Below, in pieces: positions 8,932-16,947 of a stretch of 64,000 bases of DNA. The translations under genes were made by a program, and so were the position numbers. Position 1 is the first letter of the stretch. Each line of letters begins with the position of its first letter. The stretch lies in contig CAVQAI010000011.1 in the NCBI GenBank assembly GCA_963710495.1, positions 1 through 64,000 of the forward strand. The letters are read 5' to 3'. A model generated the notes under the pieces. That model worked only from the letters and a program-made list of their open reading frames with translations, had not been told where the DNA came from and made no database searches. Origin of the DNA: Bog-756 sp963710495. Its GTDB lineage: Bacteria; Actinomycetota; Acidimicrobiia; Acidimicrobiales; RAAP-2.

Positions 8932-9893
8932 TCAGATGCCGTGCCCGACGCAGGTCTGCGGTGAATAGCTGCTACTGGTCGTTCCGTCAGGGCAGGTCGT
9001 GTGTTCCCTGATTACGGCGCTGAGGTTTGCACCGCTCAAGTTGGCACCGAATAGGTTGGCACCGTTCAGGTCGGCACTAGTGAGGTCGGCATCGCTCAGG
9101 TCAGTGCCAATCAGGTGGGCACCTTCTAGGGATTCATAACGCAGGTTGGCACCGCTCAGGTTGGCACCGCTCAGGTTGGCACCGCTCAGGTTGGCACCGC
9201 TCAGGTTGGCACCAGGACCAATCAGGTACCCGTCGACAATGTCGTACAAGAGACCCAGATTCAGGGGACTGCCGATGATTCCTCCTGAGGTTGAGTCGTT
9301 GAGATCGACATTTGAGACGTTGGTGCTCGACAGGTTGGCGTTGGTCAGGGTGATGCTGGCCGCCAGGGCGTTAGTGAGGTTGGCGTTGGACAGGTTGGCG
9401 TTGGACAGATTGGCACTTTCCAATCAGATCCGGTCAGATTGGCGCCGGTCAGGTTTGCACCGCTCAGGTTGGCACCGAAAATGTTGGCGCCATTCAGATT
9501 GGCGCCCGTCAGGTTTGCACCGCTCAGGTTGGCGCCGGTGAAGATGTCGTTGGTCAGAGAACAGCCTGCGAGATCAGCTCCAGCCACGATCGACGAACAG
9601 TTCGGTGGGGCCGCCACCTGCGCCCTCACCTTGCCAGTTGCCTTCTTCAACCCGGCCAGCACCGTCAGCGTAAAGGCATAAGAGACTGTGGTCTTCTTAC
9701 TGTTGGCAGGAAGCATGACGCCAGCCTCAATACTTCCCGTCGAGCAAGGAACGGTGGCGGGAAAGCCGGTAACCGGTGGTTTCGCAGAGAACGTGCACCC
9801 AGTGGCGTTCGTCACGTACGCCGAAAGCACGGCGTTCCCACCCGTTGAGGAAAAAAATGACGGCACGGTGATCAACCCTGAGATGGCTGTCAC
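8932..9893 (-). pseudogene. pentapeptide-repeat protein, split by a one-base frameshift and lacking a signal peptide
   Basis: Two overlapping frames continue one protein. The upstream frame (GTG at 9893) has a two-Cys Ig-like domain of about 115 residues, then pentapeptides up to ANLTGSDW near 9420. The downstream frame (to 8932) resumes ESANLSNANL and ends CPDGT.SSSYSPQTCVGHGI, matching the end of the protein at the left edge. Adding one base at the AA run 9422-9423 joins them as ...SDLES ANLSN... (963 bases, in frame). One SGGIIG-type linker is present. The first in-frame start comes directly after a stop and no signal peptide precedes it, so the 5' end also looks lost. A decayed recombinase lies immediately upstream. 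Confidence 0.75.
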
Positions 9894-9907
9894 ACCGGAC
9901 AGTCGAG

Positions 9908-10160
9908 CTATTCAGCCACACTCAGTTCACCCCGGTCGTACAGCTCCTGAGCCTTCCGACCGCAGCCGGGCTGAACCCACGCTTCCGACCACCCTTACGA
10001 CCTCGTGCTCGTGAAGCGGCTGGTCCAGACATGGTCCGCTCGATCGGGAGGTCCTGGTCCATCTGAGCCATGGCGGCGATGTCGAGTAGACGAGCTTCCC
10101 GCTGGGTGTCTTGGGGAAGGGTCTCGATGTTGTCGCCGTCTATGGAAGCTATCGGCGAAC
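9908..10160 (-). pseudogene. serine recombinase (resolvase) remnant
   Basis: In three shifting frames the minus strand reads the conserved C-terminal half of a resolvase catalytic domain and its linker: SIDGDNIETLP, then TPSGKLVY, DIAAMAQMDQDL, ERT, ASRARGRKGGR, then KAQELYDRGELSVAE. The order matches resolvases (D.iDT..P.GkL...ia.aeferel..ERt..gl..ArarGrkGGr, then the helix-turn-helix start). At least two indels and a stop separate the parts, and the N-terminal catalytic Ser region is absent. The remnant abuts the truncated pentapeptide gene, suggesting an old mobile-element boundary. Confidence 0.6.
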
Positions 10161-10293
10161 TGTGGTCCGCCCCGCCCCTGTCCGCAGTTTGTCCGCAAGA
10201 GGGTCAAAAACAGGGCAAAACCATGCCAACCAGCCAAGGGTGTTCTCGCAGTTCAGTTCCCATTTTCGCTGGTCATCGCCTCCTCTTCGGGCA

Positions 10294-10339
10294 CCCTCTC
10301 AAGGTGGAGACACGGGTTCGAACCCCGTTGGGACTGCCA
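10294..10339 (+). repeat. tRNA 3'-end-like sequence, copy A (with CCA)
   Basis: Contains a complete T-arm (ACGGG-TTCGAAC-CCCGT, 10312-10328), a 3' acceptor strand TGGGACT, a discriminator G and CCA. No matching 5' half (AGTCCCA plus D- and anticodon arms) was found upstream, so it is not an intact tRNA. 42 of 43 bases recur in direct orientation at 31201-31243. Duplicated tRNA 3' ends are typical att sites of integrative elements; that use here is inferred. Confidence 0.65.
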
Positions 10340-10727
10340 CAGAAGTCTCCCAGCTCAGAGCCTCACAATCATCAGTGAGCCGCCCGGCCTGACGGAGCCT
10401 CGGCATTTGCTCCGGCCGGAAGACCTCCCGTCGATCGCCCCCACTTACCCCGTGGATGCCAAAGCCCGATCACTGAGATGTCGGATGGTCGACGGCTCGC
10501 TCAGCACGTCGAGCTGGGGCTGCGCGAAGAGGGAGAGCGGTCCAGGAGCCCACAAGCCTCCTTACCTCTGAGGCGGCCGAGGGTGACACACAACGTTCAT
10601 CCAGTGCCGCTTGTCTTCAAATACGCACTACTTCAAAGTTGAAATTGCCACCACGTTTGAGGGGGGGGTCAACGAGATGGATACGGGGCTCACATTGGGT
10701 CGAGCCATCTACGCAAGGGAGAACGCC

Positions 10728-11393
10728 GTGATTCGAAAGGCTTTGATCGTCGCAATGGCTGTTGCGCTTCCAGCTGCGTTGCTCATGACGGTTGGACGCG
10801 GGACCGCGTCAGGTAGCCCACAACCGGCCATATTTCCCGCAGTCACCTTCTCCGGCAACGTGAGTTGCAACCTTCAGGGAGCACTTACAATCACTCCGCC
10901 GGCCACACTGTCTAGCACTGGTCCCTACAACGTCACTTTCCACGGCGTGAACAATAAATGCGTTGGCCTCTTTGGCACGAGCCTCACGGTCAGCATTGCG
11001 TCGACTGGCCAAGTTGTGACATTGAAGAAGAGTATCGAGAGCTTCTCCTACACCGTCCCCGCGAGTCCTAATGCGCCGGGGTCGTTGTGCCAGACCCTCT
11101 TGTCGGGCGGATCGTCGCCGCCAATCGTTCCTCCGTTTCTCATCAACTGGTTTGGCTCGGGCGGGACCATCGCACCAACGGTCGCAAGCTTCCCCCTCGG
11201 TGGAAGTGTCTTGCCGGGGTTGATGACCTGGGTCAACGGGCCTACGAGTGGATCGTTCGCCGGGACTATCGACGTCCTCCTCGGCTACAACCTCGTTACC
11301 GTCGCGAACGATTGCGCGTTGGCGACCGGTCTTACGACCCTCCCGATGAATCACCTCGGTGGTGACAACCTGATGGTCGGGCCGGCCTTCTAG
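10728..11393 (+). CDS. secreted protein, Ig-like fold, unknown function
   Basis: 221 residues from a GTG with AAGGGAG eight bases upstream; an upstream in-frame ATG (10677) lacks this. Signal peptide at residues 1-30 (IRKALIVAMAVALPAALLMTV). The mature part begins FPAVTFSGNVSCNLQGALTITPPATL and alternates beta-prone stretches with four Cys. It resembles in layout the secreted protein at 24.9-25.6 kb (signal peptide, then FSC/VSC, then N/G-rich strands). A hairpin with a 13-base-pair stem follows 20 bases after the stop. Confidence 0.8.
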   Translation: MIRKALIVAMAVALPAALLMTVGRGTASGSPQPAIFPAVTFSGNVSCNLQGALTITPPATLSSTGPYNVTFHGVNNKCVGLFGTSLTVSIASTGQVVTLKKSIESFSYTVPASPNAPGSLCQTLLSGGSSPPIVPPFLINWFGSGGTIAPTVASFPLGGSVLPGLMTWVNGPTSGSFAGTIDVLLGYNLVTVANDCALATGLTTLPMNHLGGDNLMVGPAF

Positions 11394-11414
11394 CCGCCAC
11401 AACGAGGCTGGTTG

Positions 11415-11448
11415 CCAGGTAGGCGGAGCCACGGGTCCGCCTACCTGG
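11415..11448 (+). terminator. strong intergenic hairpin after 10728-11393
   Basis: Perfect 13-base-pair stem CCAGGTAGGCGGA / TCCGCCTACCTGG with an eight-base loop. There is no clear T-tract, which is usual in high-GC actinobacteria. It sits between two convergent genes and could serve both strands. Confidence 0.65.
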
Positions 11449-11689
11449 GCGAACGCGTAACTAATGGCGGAAACGACCAAGGCTGATTGAGGCACAGGAC
11501 AATCGGTGGGCGGTGTTCGGCTGTTGCCGCGCCTCTTTAACCCCGTCGACCCTCGAGCCTTGCCGCGCCTGACCGACTCCAAAACCCTTATGAAGCGGCG
11601 GCTGGTGGCACCGCAACACTTGCAGCAAGGGAGATGAGCTGACCTGCAGCCTCCCTGCCCGTAGCGCCCTGGGCTTCGCCCAGACGGGC

Positions 11690-12016
11690 CTACCGGCCCT
11701 TGGCGCCCCGGCCATGCCCGGCGTCCTTACCGTTGGCGATGGTGGCGTCCACAAGCAGGTCCAGCACCTCACCGATCGTCCGTTCTCGACCTACGCCTTC
11801 TCCGAGTGGCAAGGCGGTCTGGATGGAGTAGAGGTTGCGGCGACCGTCCTTCTTCTTCACCACGTAGCCGGAAGCGATCAGATCGGTCACGATCCCAAAC
11901 GCCGTTCGCTCCGTGATGCCCAATGAGGCGGCGATGTCCCTGAGGCGGACGCCTGGATCATGGGCGATGCAAATGAGGGCTCGGGCGTGGCTGGTGAGAA
12001 AACTCCACTCGGGCAT
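11690..12016 (-). CDS. winged-helix transcriptional regulator (MarR-like)
   Basis: 108 residues starting MPEWSFLTSHARALICIAHDP. A compact winged helix: VRLRDIAASLGITERTAFGIVTDLIASGYV is helix 2, turn and recognition helix, followed by the wing KKKDGRRNLYSIQ. This is a common stand-alone actinobacterial family with a short C-terminal dimerisation helix. It is divergent from the epimerase operon with about 130 bases between starts, so it may control that operon (inference). Confidence 0.88.
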   Translation of the reverse strand: MPEWSFLTSHARALICIAHDPGVRLRDIAASLGITERTAFGIVTDLIASGYVVKKKDGRRNLYSIQTALPLGEGVGRERTIGEVLDLLVDATIANGKDAGHGRGAKGR

Positions 12017-12147
12017 ATGCCCAGCCTAGTGGGGCTTTTCTGGAAAGAGATTGCAGGTATTTGTGGACCGGCTTACTGTGCCTTAGGACATCGAGGCCCG
12101 ACCGCCGTTCGACGGCCATGTGCTCGGGGTCATCGAAAGGACCCGCC

Positions 12148-13095
12148 ATGGCGGACGACCGACTGCACGTCGTCTTCGGGACGGGCCAGGTCGGAACGGC
12201 TCTTGCGACGCATCTGTTGGCCCTGGACTTGCCCGTCCGGGCGGTGTCGAGGACCCGGCCGACCACACTCGCCGACGACATCGACTGGCGGGGAGCGGAT
12301 GTCACCGATCCCAAAGCCGCCGATGATGCGGCGAAGGGAGCTTCGGTCGTCTACCAGTGTCTCAACGCTCCCTATACCGAGTGGCCGCAACGCTTCCCGC
12401 CGTTGCAACGGGGTGTGCTTGGAGCCGCCGAGCGTGCCGGTGCCCTGCTGGTGACATTGGAGAACGTCTATGCCTACGGCCCGACCGGGGGCCGGCCGAT
12501 GACCGAAGACCTCCCGCTGGCTGCGACAACCGTCAAGGGCCGAGCCCGAGCGGCCATGTGCCAAGAGTTGCTGGCTGCGGCCGATGCGGGCCGGGTCCAG
12601 ATCGCCATCGGACGAGCATCGGACTTCTTCGGCCCCGGCGTGACCGAGACGACCCTCGGCGAACGTGTCTTCGCCAACGCGGTCGAGGGACGGCGAGCTG
12701 ACTTCATCGGCAAGCCCGATCTGCCGCACACCTATAGCTATGTCCCTGATATCGCTGTCGGCCTGGCCACCCTTGGTACCGACGCCCGGGCGGTCGGCGA
12801 CGTCTGGCACCTGCCCGGCCCCGAGACCGTCAGCACCCGATCGGTGGTGGATGTCATAGCCAACGAGGTCGGGCATGCGGTCGGCATTCGGTCCGTCCCA
12901 AAGTCGATGGTGCGCCTCCTCGGACTGTTCAACCCCACGATGCGCGAGCTGGTCGAGATGTCCTACGAGTTCGATCAGCCGTTCGTGCTCGACACGACCA
13001 AGTACGAGTCCACGTTCGGCCCCGGGGGTACGTCGCTGGCCACAGCGATCGGTGAGACGGTGACCTGGTTCCGGGAGCACAAGGTCGCCAAGTGA
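12148..13095 (+). CDS. NAD(P)-dependent epimerase/reductase, extended SDR-like
   Basis: 315 residues; GAAAGGACCCGCC precedes ATG, whereas the longer frame upstream is not conserved. The Rossmann motif FGTGQVGTALATHLL (residues 8-22) is an NAD(P)-binding GxGxxG variant. It is followed by VVYQCLNAPYTEWP, ENVYAYGP (a YxxxK-region equivalent without a clear Lys) and HTYSYVPDIA typical of atypical SDRs. The substrate cannot be assigned. It is first in a three-gene run: the next start overlaps this stop (GTGA). Confidence 0.88.
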   Translation: MADDRLHVVFGTGQVGTALATHLLALDLPVRAVSRTRPTTLADDIDWRGADVTDPKAADDAAKGASVVYQCLNAPYTEWPQRFPPLQRGVLGAAERAGALLVTLENVYAYGPTGGRPMTEDLPLAATTVKGRARAAMCQELLAAADAGRVQIAIGRASDFFGPGVTETTLGERVFANAVEGRRADFIGKPDLPHTYSYVPDIAVGLATLGTDARAVGDVWHLPGPETVSTRSVVDVIANEVGHAVGIRSVPKSMVRLLGLFNPTMRELVEMSYEFDQPFVLDTTKYESTFGPGGTSLATAIGETVTWFREHKVAK

Positions 13096-13700
13096 GTGAT
13101 CTGAGGGTTCCGATGGGAGTCGAACTGACGCCGACGGCGGCCTGGTCCAGGCGAGTTCGTCGGGTCGGCGGCTTCATCCAACTCGCGTTCGCCGCTCTGT
13201 GGCTCGTGCGTGGCAGCCTCAACATCCACGGAGCAGCAGGCGGAGCACTCGCCGCCGCCTTCAGCCTCATCGTCATTATGGTCTTGATCTACGGGATTCA
13301 GGTCACGGCAGGAATGGGCGGCCGTCCAAGTGGCGATGAAGCGAAACGCATCGAAAGGTCGGTGACAATCTCGACCGTCATTGAACTGGTGGCGGCCTTC
13401 GTCCTACCGATCATCGTCATCGCGGCTGGCCGTTCCGACTGGGTGCTGCCCTCGATCGCCATCACCATCGGCCCCCTCCTACTCTGGCTCGACCACCTGG
13501 TGCATATTCGCCGGTATCGGCCAGTGGGATGGGCTCTGATCATCGGACCGCTGATCCTGGTCGCCACGATGTCCGGCTCCTCACTCGCAGCGACGACGGG
13601 TATCGCCGCTGGGGTCTTGCTCTTGGGAACGGCTGCCGCTGGCTTCCACGACCTCGCTGGCGCTCGACCTACCCTCCCCTCTGGTCGGGAGTACCAATAG
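13092..13700 (+). CDS. six-helix membrane protein
   Basis: 202 residues; its GTG overlaps the epimerase stop by four bases, so translation is coupled. Hydrophobic segments lie at about 26-42, 50-72, 95-115, 118-137, 145-165 and 168-188, separated by short Arg-rich loops. No catalytic motif is recognised. Coupling with an NAD(P)-dependent reductase and a downstream cupin suggests one small metabolic or detoxification unit, but no pathway is named by the sequence. Confidence 0.82.
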   Translation: MSDLRVPMGVELTPTAAWSRRVRRVGGFIQLAFAALWLVRGSLNIHGAAGGALAAAFSLIVIMVLIYGIQVTAGMGGRPSGDEAKRIERSVTISTVIELVAAFVLPIIVIAAGRSDWVLPSIAITIGPLLLWLDHLVHIRRYRPVGWALIIGPLILVATMSGSSLAATTGIAAGVLLLGTAAAGFHDLAGARPTLPSGREYQ

Positions 13701-13721
13701 AGAAAGGCAAGGTAGTGACGG

Positions 13722-14279
13722 ATGACTGAAGTGTTTCGACCCTTCTTCAACTCCTCGACCGGTGAATGGATCGAATACACGGCCGTTGCCGAGAATGGTC
13801 ATGGCGACCTCGTGCGCTTCAACTGGCGCAGCGTGCCGGGTGGCGTCATTACCGAACACGTTCACCCTCACCAAGAGGAACGGTTCATCATCATGGACGG
13901 TGAGGCGCACTTCACACTCAACGGCGAGGCACGCGTTGCCAAGAAGGGCGACACAATCGTGGTCCCTGCGGGTGTTCCGCACTCGGAGGGGAACACCGGA
14001 TCGGGCGACGTGAATGGCGTAGTGGAGCTGCGACCTGCGCTGCAGACCAAAGAGTTTCACGAAGCGTTGGCCGGACTCGTTGCGGATGGAAAGACAACGC
14101 CCCGGGGAGCGCCGAAGAACCCGCTGCAACTGGGCGCCACGTTTTGGCACTTTCGCAACGAGAGCCGAGCAACATCGCCACCCATCTGGGCGCAGAACCT
14201 GTTTCTCCCGCCGCTGTCGGTCCTGGCAAAAGTGTTCGGGGTGCATGCCTATTACGCGCGGTGGGACAGTCGCACTTGA
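13722..14279 (+). CDS. cupin-domain protein
   Basis: 185 residues. Cupin motif 1 is TEHVHPHQEERFIIMDGEA (about 45-63) with two His and a Glu for metal; motif 2 is GDTIVVPAGVPHSEGNTG (about 74-91) with the final His. The C-terminal 70 residues are helical (LQTKEFHEALAGLVADG) and end in LFLPPLSVLAKVFGVHAYY. This is the single-cupin fold with intact metal ligands; the reaction is unassigned. It starts 21 bases after the membrane protein and is the third gene of the run. Confidence 0.88.
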   Translation: MTEVFRPFFNSSTGEWIEYTAVAENGHGDLVRFNWRSVPGGVITEHVHPHQEERFIIMDGEAHFTLNGEARVAKKGDTIVVPAGVPHSEGNTGSGDVNGVVELRPALQTKEFHEALAGLVADGKTTPRGAPKNPLQLGATFWHFRNESRATSPPIWAQNLFLPPLSVLAKVFGVHAYYARWDSRT

Positions 14280-14690
14280 AGGTCGACTTCGGGATGGGTG
14301 GCCGGGAGTTGAGTGGCTGTCGTCGTCAGCTCAGGAGATAGCCGTCGTCCAGATGATCCCGGGTCCCGGACCATCCCCCGGCACCGGCGTCGACCGATCC
14401 CGAAGATGGGCGGCGGACCGTCGACAGGTGCTGGGCCCAGAGGACTCGCCTGAGAGCCTGAAATGCGCGTACTCGCGCGCGAAGCGCGTCGCGAGGTCGA
14501 CCTCTGAAACGTCGCCGCGTCTCCCACAAACCACGTCACGCGTCGCTTCGGTCCACACCGGCCAGTCCACACACCCTCGGCGGATGTGGACTTGCAGGTG
14601 CCGCTGAAAGGGCTTCAGGCGAAACGGTGCAAGGGATGGCAGGAGGGTCGGCCGCGGAGGGGTAACGATTCCTCAGGTTCCGCCCAACGA
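14280..14690. other. intergenic, no gene seen
   Basis: About 410 bases without a convincing frame. It contains a locally self-complementary CG-rich patch near 14463-14500 (CGCGTACTCGCGCGCG followed by AAGCGCG) between the convergent cupin and zinc-ribbon genes, possibly a shared terminator region. Confidence 0.4.
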
Positions 14691-14858
14691 CTATGACGCC
14701 CGGCGGTGTGCTACTCGTTCAGTAGCGCGCTCATGTCGACAGCTCCGGCATTGGAGGGTCAACCCCCCATTCGAGTAGGCGTCTCCCCGAACCACAAGGA
14801 TCGGGGGCTCCCAAGACCCGCACCTCGGGCATGCCATCTTCGCTCGCACAGCTTCCAT
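14691..14858 (-). CDS. small zinc-ribbon protein
   Basis: 55 residues; AGGAGG stands nine bases before the chosen ATG, while a longer frame begins at 14948 without such a site. Two CxxC pairs (ACPRCG at about 9-12 and QCRSC at about 37-40) flank ILVVRGDAYSNGGLTL. The design is that of a short zinc ribbon, often nucleic-acid-binding or a metal-structured adaptor. A decayed copy lies at 34.2-34.4 kb and a diverged relative at 47.0 kb (CPSCGS..VPTLVVRG). Confidence 0.75.
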   Translation of the reverse strand: MEAVRAKMACPRCGSWEPPILVVRGDAYSNGGLTLQCRSCRHERATERVAHRRAS

Positions 14859-15140
14859 GTCGCCGACCTCCTGATGGACTTGCCGTGCCTGCCCACCGTG
14901 GCCGCTCCTGCGAGAGTTCACCCTACCGACACAGGCTCTCCAAGACAAAAGGCCGTACGAGAAATGCCGCCCAAGATGACAGTGGTGAGGATGTCACGAG
15001 AGTCGTCGTCAAGATCAGTTGGCCGACCCGTATGTCACCGGTACGCGCTCGTCAACTGCCCGGTATTGGAGATGGGTGGGGCACGGCCTCTCACCTCACG
15101 CTGGGTGGTCCACTACCGGCGTGAAGGGCTGCGGTCCCAG

Positions 15141-16163
15141 TTACGGGGTCACCGTGATGGTGGCCGGGTCGCTGGTGGCCGTGCCGAGCGAGTTGGTGAA
15201 GACAGCCCTCACCTCCCAGCCGTTCTCGAATGAGTAGAGAGTCCCGGTGTCGAGGGTCGTGGAGGTCAGGAACGTCGAGCCCAGGGTCGCGTCCATCCAA
15301 TTGGTCCCTCCGTCCTCCGAGACCTGCCAGAGAACCGTCGGGAACGGGTTACCGATTGCCTTTGCGGTGAAGGTCAGGAACGACCCCTCTGGTGCGCTCT
15401 TGCTCACCGGTTGGGTAGTGACCACAGGAGAGAACTGGACGAGTTTGACCTTGGCGATTCCCGAGTGCGAGAAGCGGAAGTCGACCACCTGGTGGGTCGG
15501 ACCCGTCCCGTTGACGGGGATGTCAATGAACGTGTCGGTGAAAGAGGAGAAGCCGGAGAGAACGAGAGAGGGTGCCTGGATCGGTCCGGGGTCGACTGTG
15601 ACGAAGCCCCGCTGGACGGCGGGCAGACCGAACGACCCTGGCGTCAAGAAGCCCGTCCCACCCTGGCCAACCGGCACGTTGGCCAACGCGGCCTGCAGCG
15701 CGGCCAAGGCAGCATCACCACTCGGGCACCCCGCCACTCGACGCGAGGCCTTGTGCGTGGGCGCGAGCCCGCCCGGCGTTCCACTCCCCAGCATGGTCAA
15801 CTCCTGATCGAGGAGGGCGGTGCCCGCGACGCACGACTTGGCTGTCACGGGGAGGGCCACGGCCTGACCGGTCGGGGCGGGGGCACCGATGGGACCGGGG
15901 CTGACAAGGACGTCGCTGCCCTGGGGGCAGTTGACTGGTCCCGGACTGATGAGCACGAAGACCGGCGACTGGGTGGGTCCCGGACTGACGGCCACGTAGG
16001 TGCCGTTCGGACAGGTCGCCCCCGGCGGCGACCCGGCGACGAGGGTGATTTGGACCGGGCCAGGACTGACCGCACCGGCGGGCGTCGACCCGACCACGGC
16101 GACGAGTGGGGCCGCGATGAGAGCGACGGCGGCAACCAATAGGGCCAGGAGGCGTGTAGGCAT
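15141..16163 (-). CDS. secreted protein with SPGP motifs and C-terminal Ig-like domain
   Basis: 340 residues; GAAGGGAGGGGCAC precedes ATG. Signal peptide 1-31 ends at PAGA. The N-terminal half repeats V(A)VSPGP / LISPGP / LVSPGP / VDPGP five times, with CP(N/Q)G loops. The C-terminal about 95 residues (PVVTTQPVSKSAPEGSFLTF, then VLWQVSEDGGTNW, ending TNSLGTATSDPATITV) match the immunoglobulin-like I-set pattern seen in bacterial surface proteins. Wall or adhesive function is inferred. Confidence 0.82.
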   Translation of the reverse strand: MPTRLLALLVAAVALIAAPLVAVVGSTPAGAVSPGPVQITLVAGSPPGATCPNGTYVAVSPGPTQSPVFVLISPGPVNCPQGSDVLVSPGPIGAPAPTGQAVALPVTAKSCVAGTALLDQELTMLGSGTPGGLAPTHKASRRVAGCPSGDAALAALQAALANVPVGQGGTGFLTPGSFGLPAVQRGFVTVDPGPIQAPSLVLSGFSSFTDTFIDIPVNGTGPTHQVVDFRFSHSGIAKVKLVQFSPVVTTQPVSKSAPEGSFLTFTAKAIGNPFPTVLWQVSEDGGTNWMDATLGSTFLTSTTLDTGTLYSFENGWEVRAVFTNSLGTATSDPATITVTP

Positions 16164-16473
16164 GTGCCCCTCCCTTCATCAGGTCCAACCACCGTACCGC
16201 TGGGAATGACATATCTGCTCAGGAAGGCGGGCCTTCGCGAACGATTCCCGAACAGCGTCTACGAACGAGGCGAAAAATGCGCGACGCGGACAGCGGCGCG
16301 CGTCGGGAAGTCGACGACGTATGACTCCACGTCGGGGGGGTCCCACGACCGGCGCCGTCGCGTCGATCCGACGAGCAGGCCGCCAATGTGGACGCCAGTA
16401 CCGAGGCGGGGTGAGGGTACGAACCCCAAGATTGAAGCGGTCATCGAGCGACAGGTACGTCCAAGTACTCCAT
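16164..16473. other. intergenic, no gene seen
   Basis: 310 bases upstream of the SPGP protein and downstream of a lipoprotein gene, both on the minus strand. It holds several short CG-rich inverted repeats but no frame with a ribosome site or recognisable motif; presumably promoter and terminator sequence. Confidence 0.4.
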
Positions 16474-16908
16474 TTACCCCTGTCCGTAGCCAGTGATGAG
16501 CCACGGTCCGCCATTCGTTCGATGCAACTCGATGTTCCAGAACGTGTCGCTCGAGGAAGACAGGTCGCCATGGGACTTGAACGTGCAATGGACGAGCGCC
16601 ATCGATCCCGCACCTGCGCCGTTGCATCTGACGTCGGTGTAGGTGCCCCACAGGCTCACGTCGCCCCGATACCAATCCGCCTGCCGACGGCTGCTGGGGT
16701 CGAAGTGTGCGAGGGAGGCGTCTCGATCCTTCGCATTGACGGCCTGAAACCAGGATTCAGCTTCTTGGACGGCGGTCAGGTGAACGCTCGGCATCACACT
16801 TGGTGCCGCGGTCGTCGAGGTGGCCTGTGAGTTTGACGAGCAGGCCGCTCCTCCCAGAGCCAGCATGACCGAGGCTACGAACGTGCGGGAACGGCCTGGT
16901 CGCCTCAC
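16474..16908 (-). CDS. lipoprotein with NTF2-like domain
   Basis: 144 residues from a GTG. Signal peptide with lipobox LGGAAC (Cys23), then a Ser/Thr-rich linker. Residues about 45-144 start LTAVQEAESWFQAVNAKDRDASLAHF, the typical first helix of NTF2/SnoaL-like domains, and end in beta strands with WLITGYG. Two Cys (RC, HC) could pair. Probably a cell-surface accessory protein. It lies 39 bases downstream of the Clp-N fusion gene on the same strand, suggesting co-transcription. Confidence 0.8.
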   Translation of the reverse strand: MRRPGRSRTFVASVMLALGGAACSSNSQATSTTAAPSVMPSVHLTAVQEAESWFQAVNAKDRDASLAHFDPSSRRQADWYRGDVSLWGTYTDVRCNGAGAGSMALVHCTFKSHGDLSSSSDTFWNIELHRTNGGPWLITGYGQG

Positions 16909-16947
16909 TGGGAAGCCAGTTCCTCGGCGATTATCTGCCTCGACCGG

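Noticed and set aside
10491..10650. Short frame starting MSDGRRLAQHVELGLREEG, antitoxin-like beginning
   Set aside because: No toxin partner, poor ribosome site and a composition that becomes random after 25 residues.
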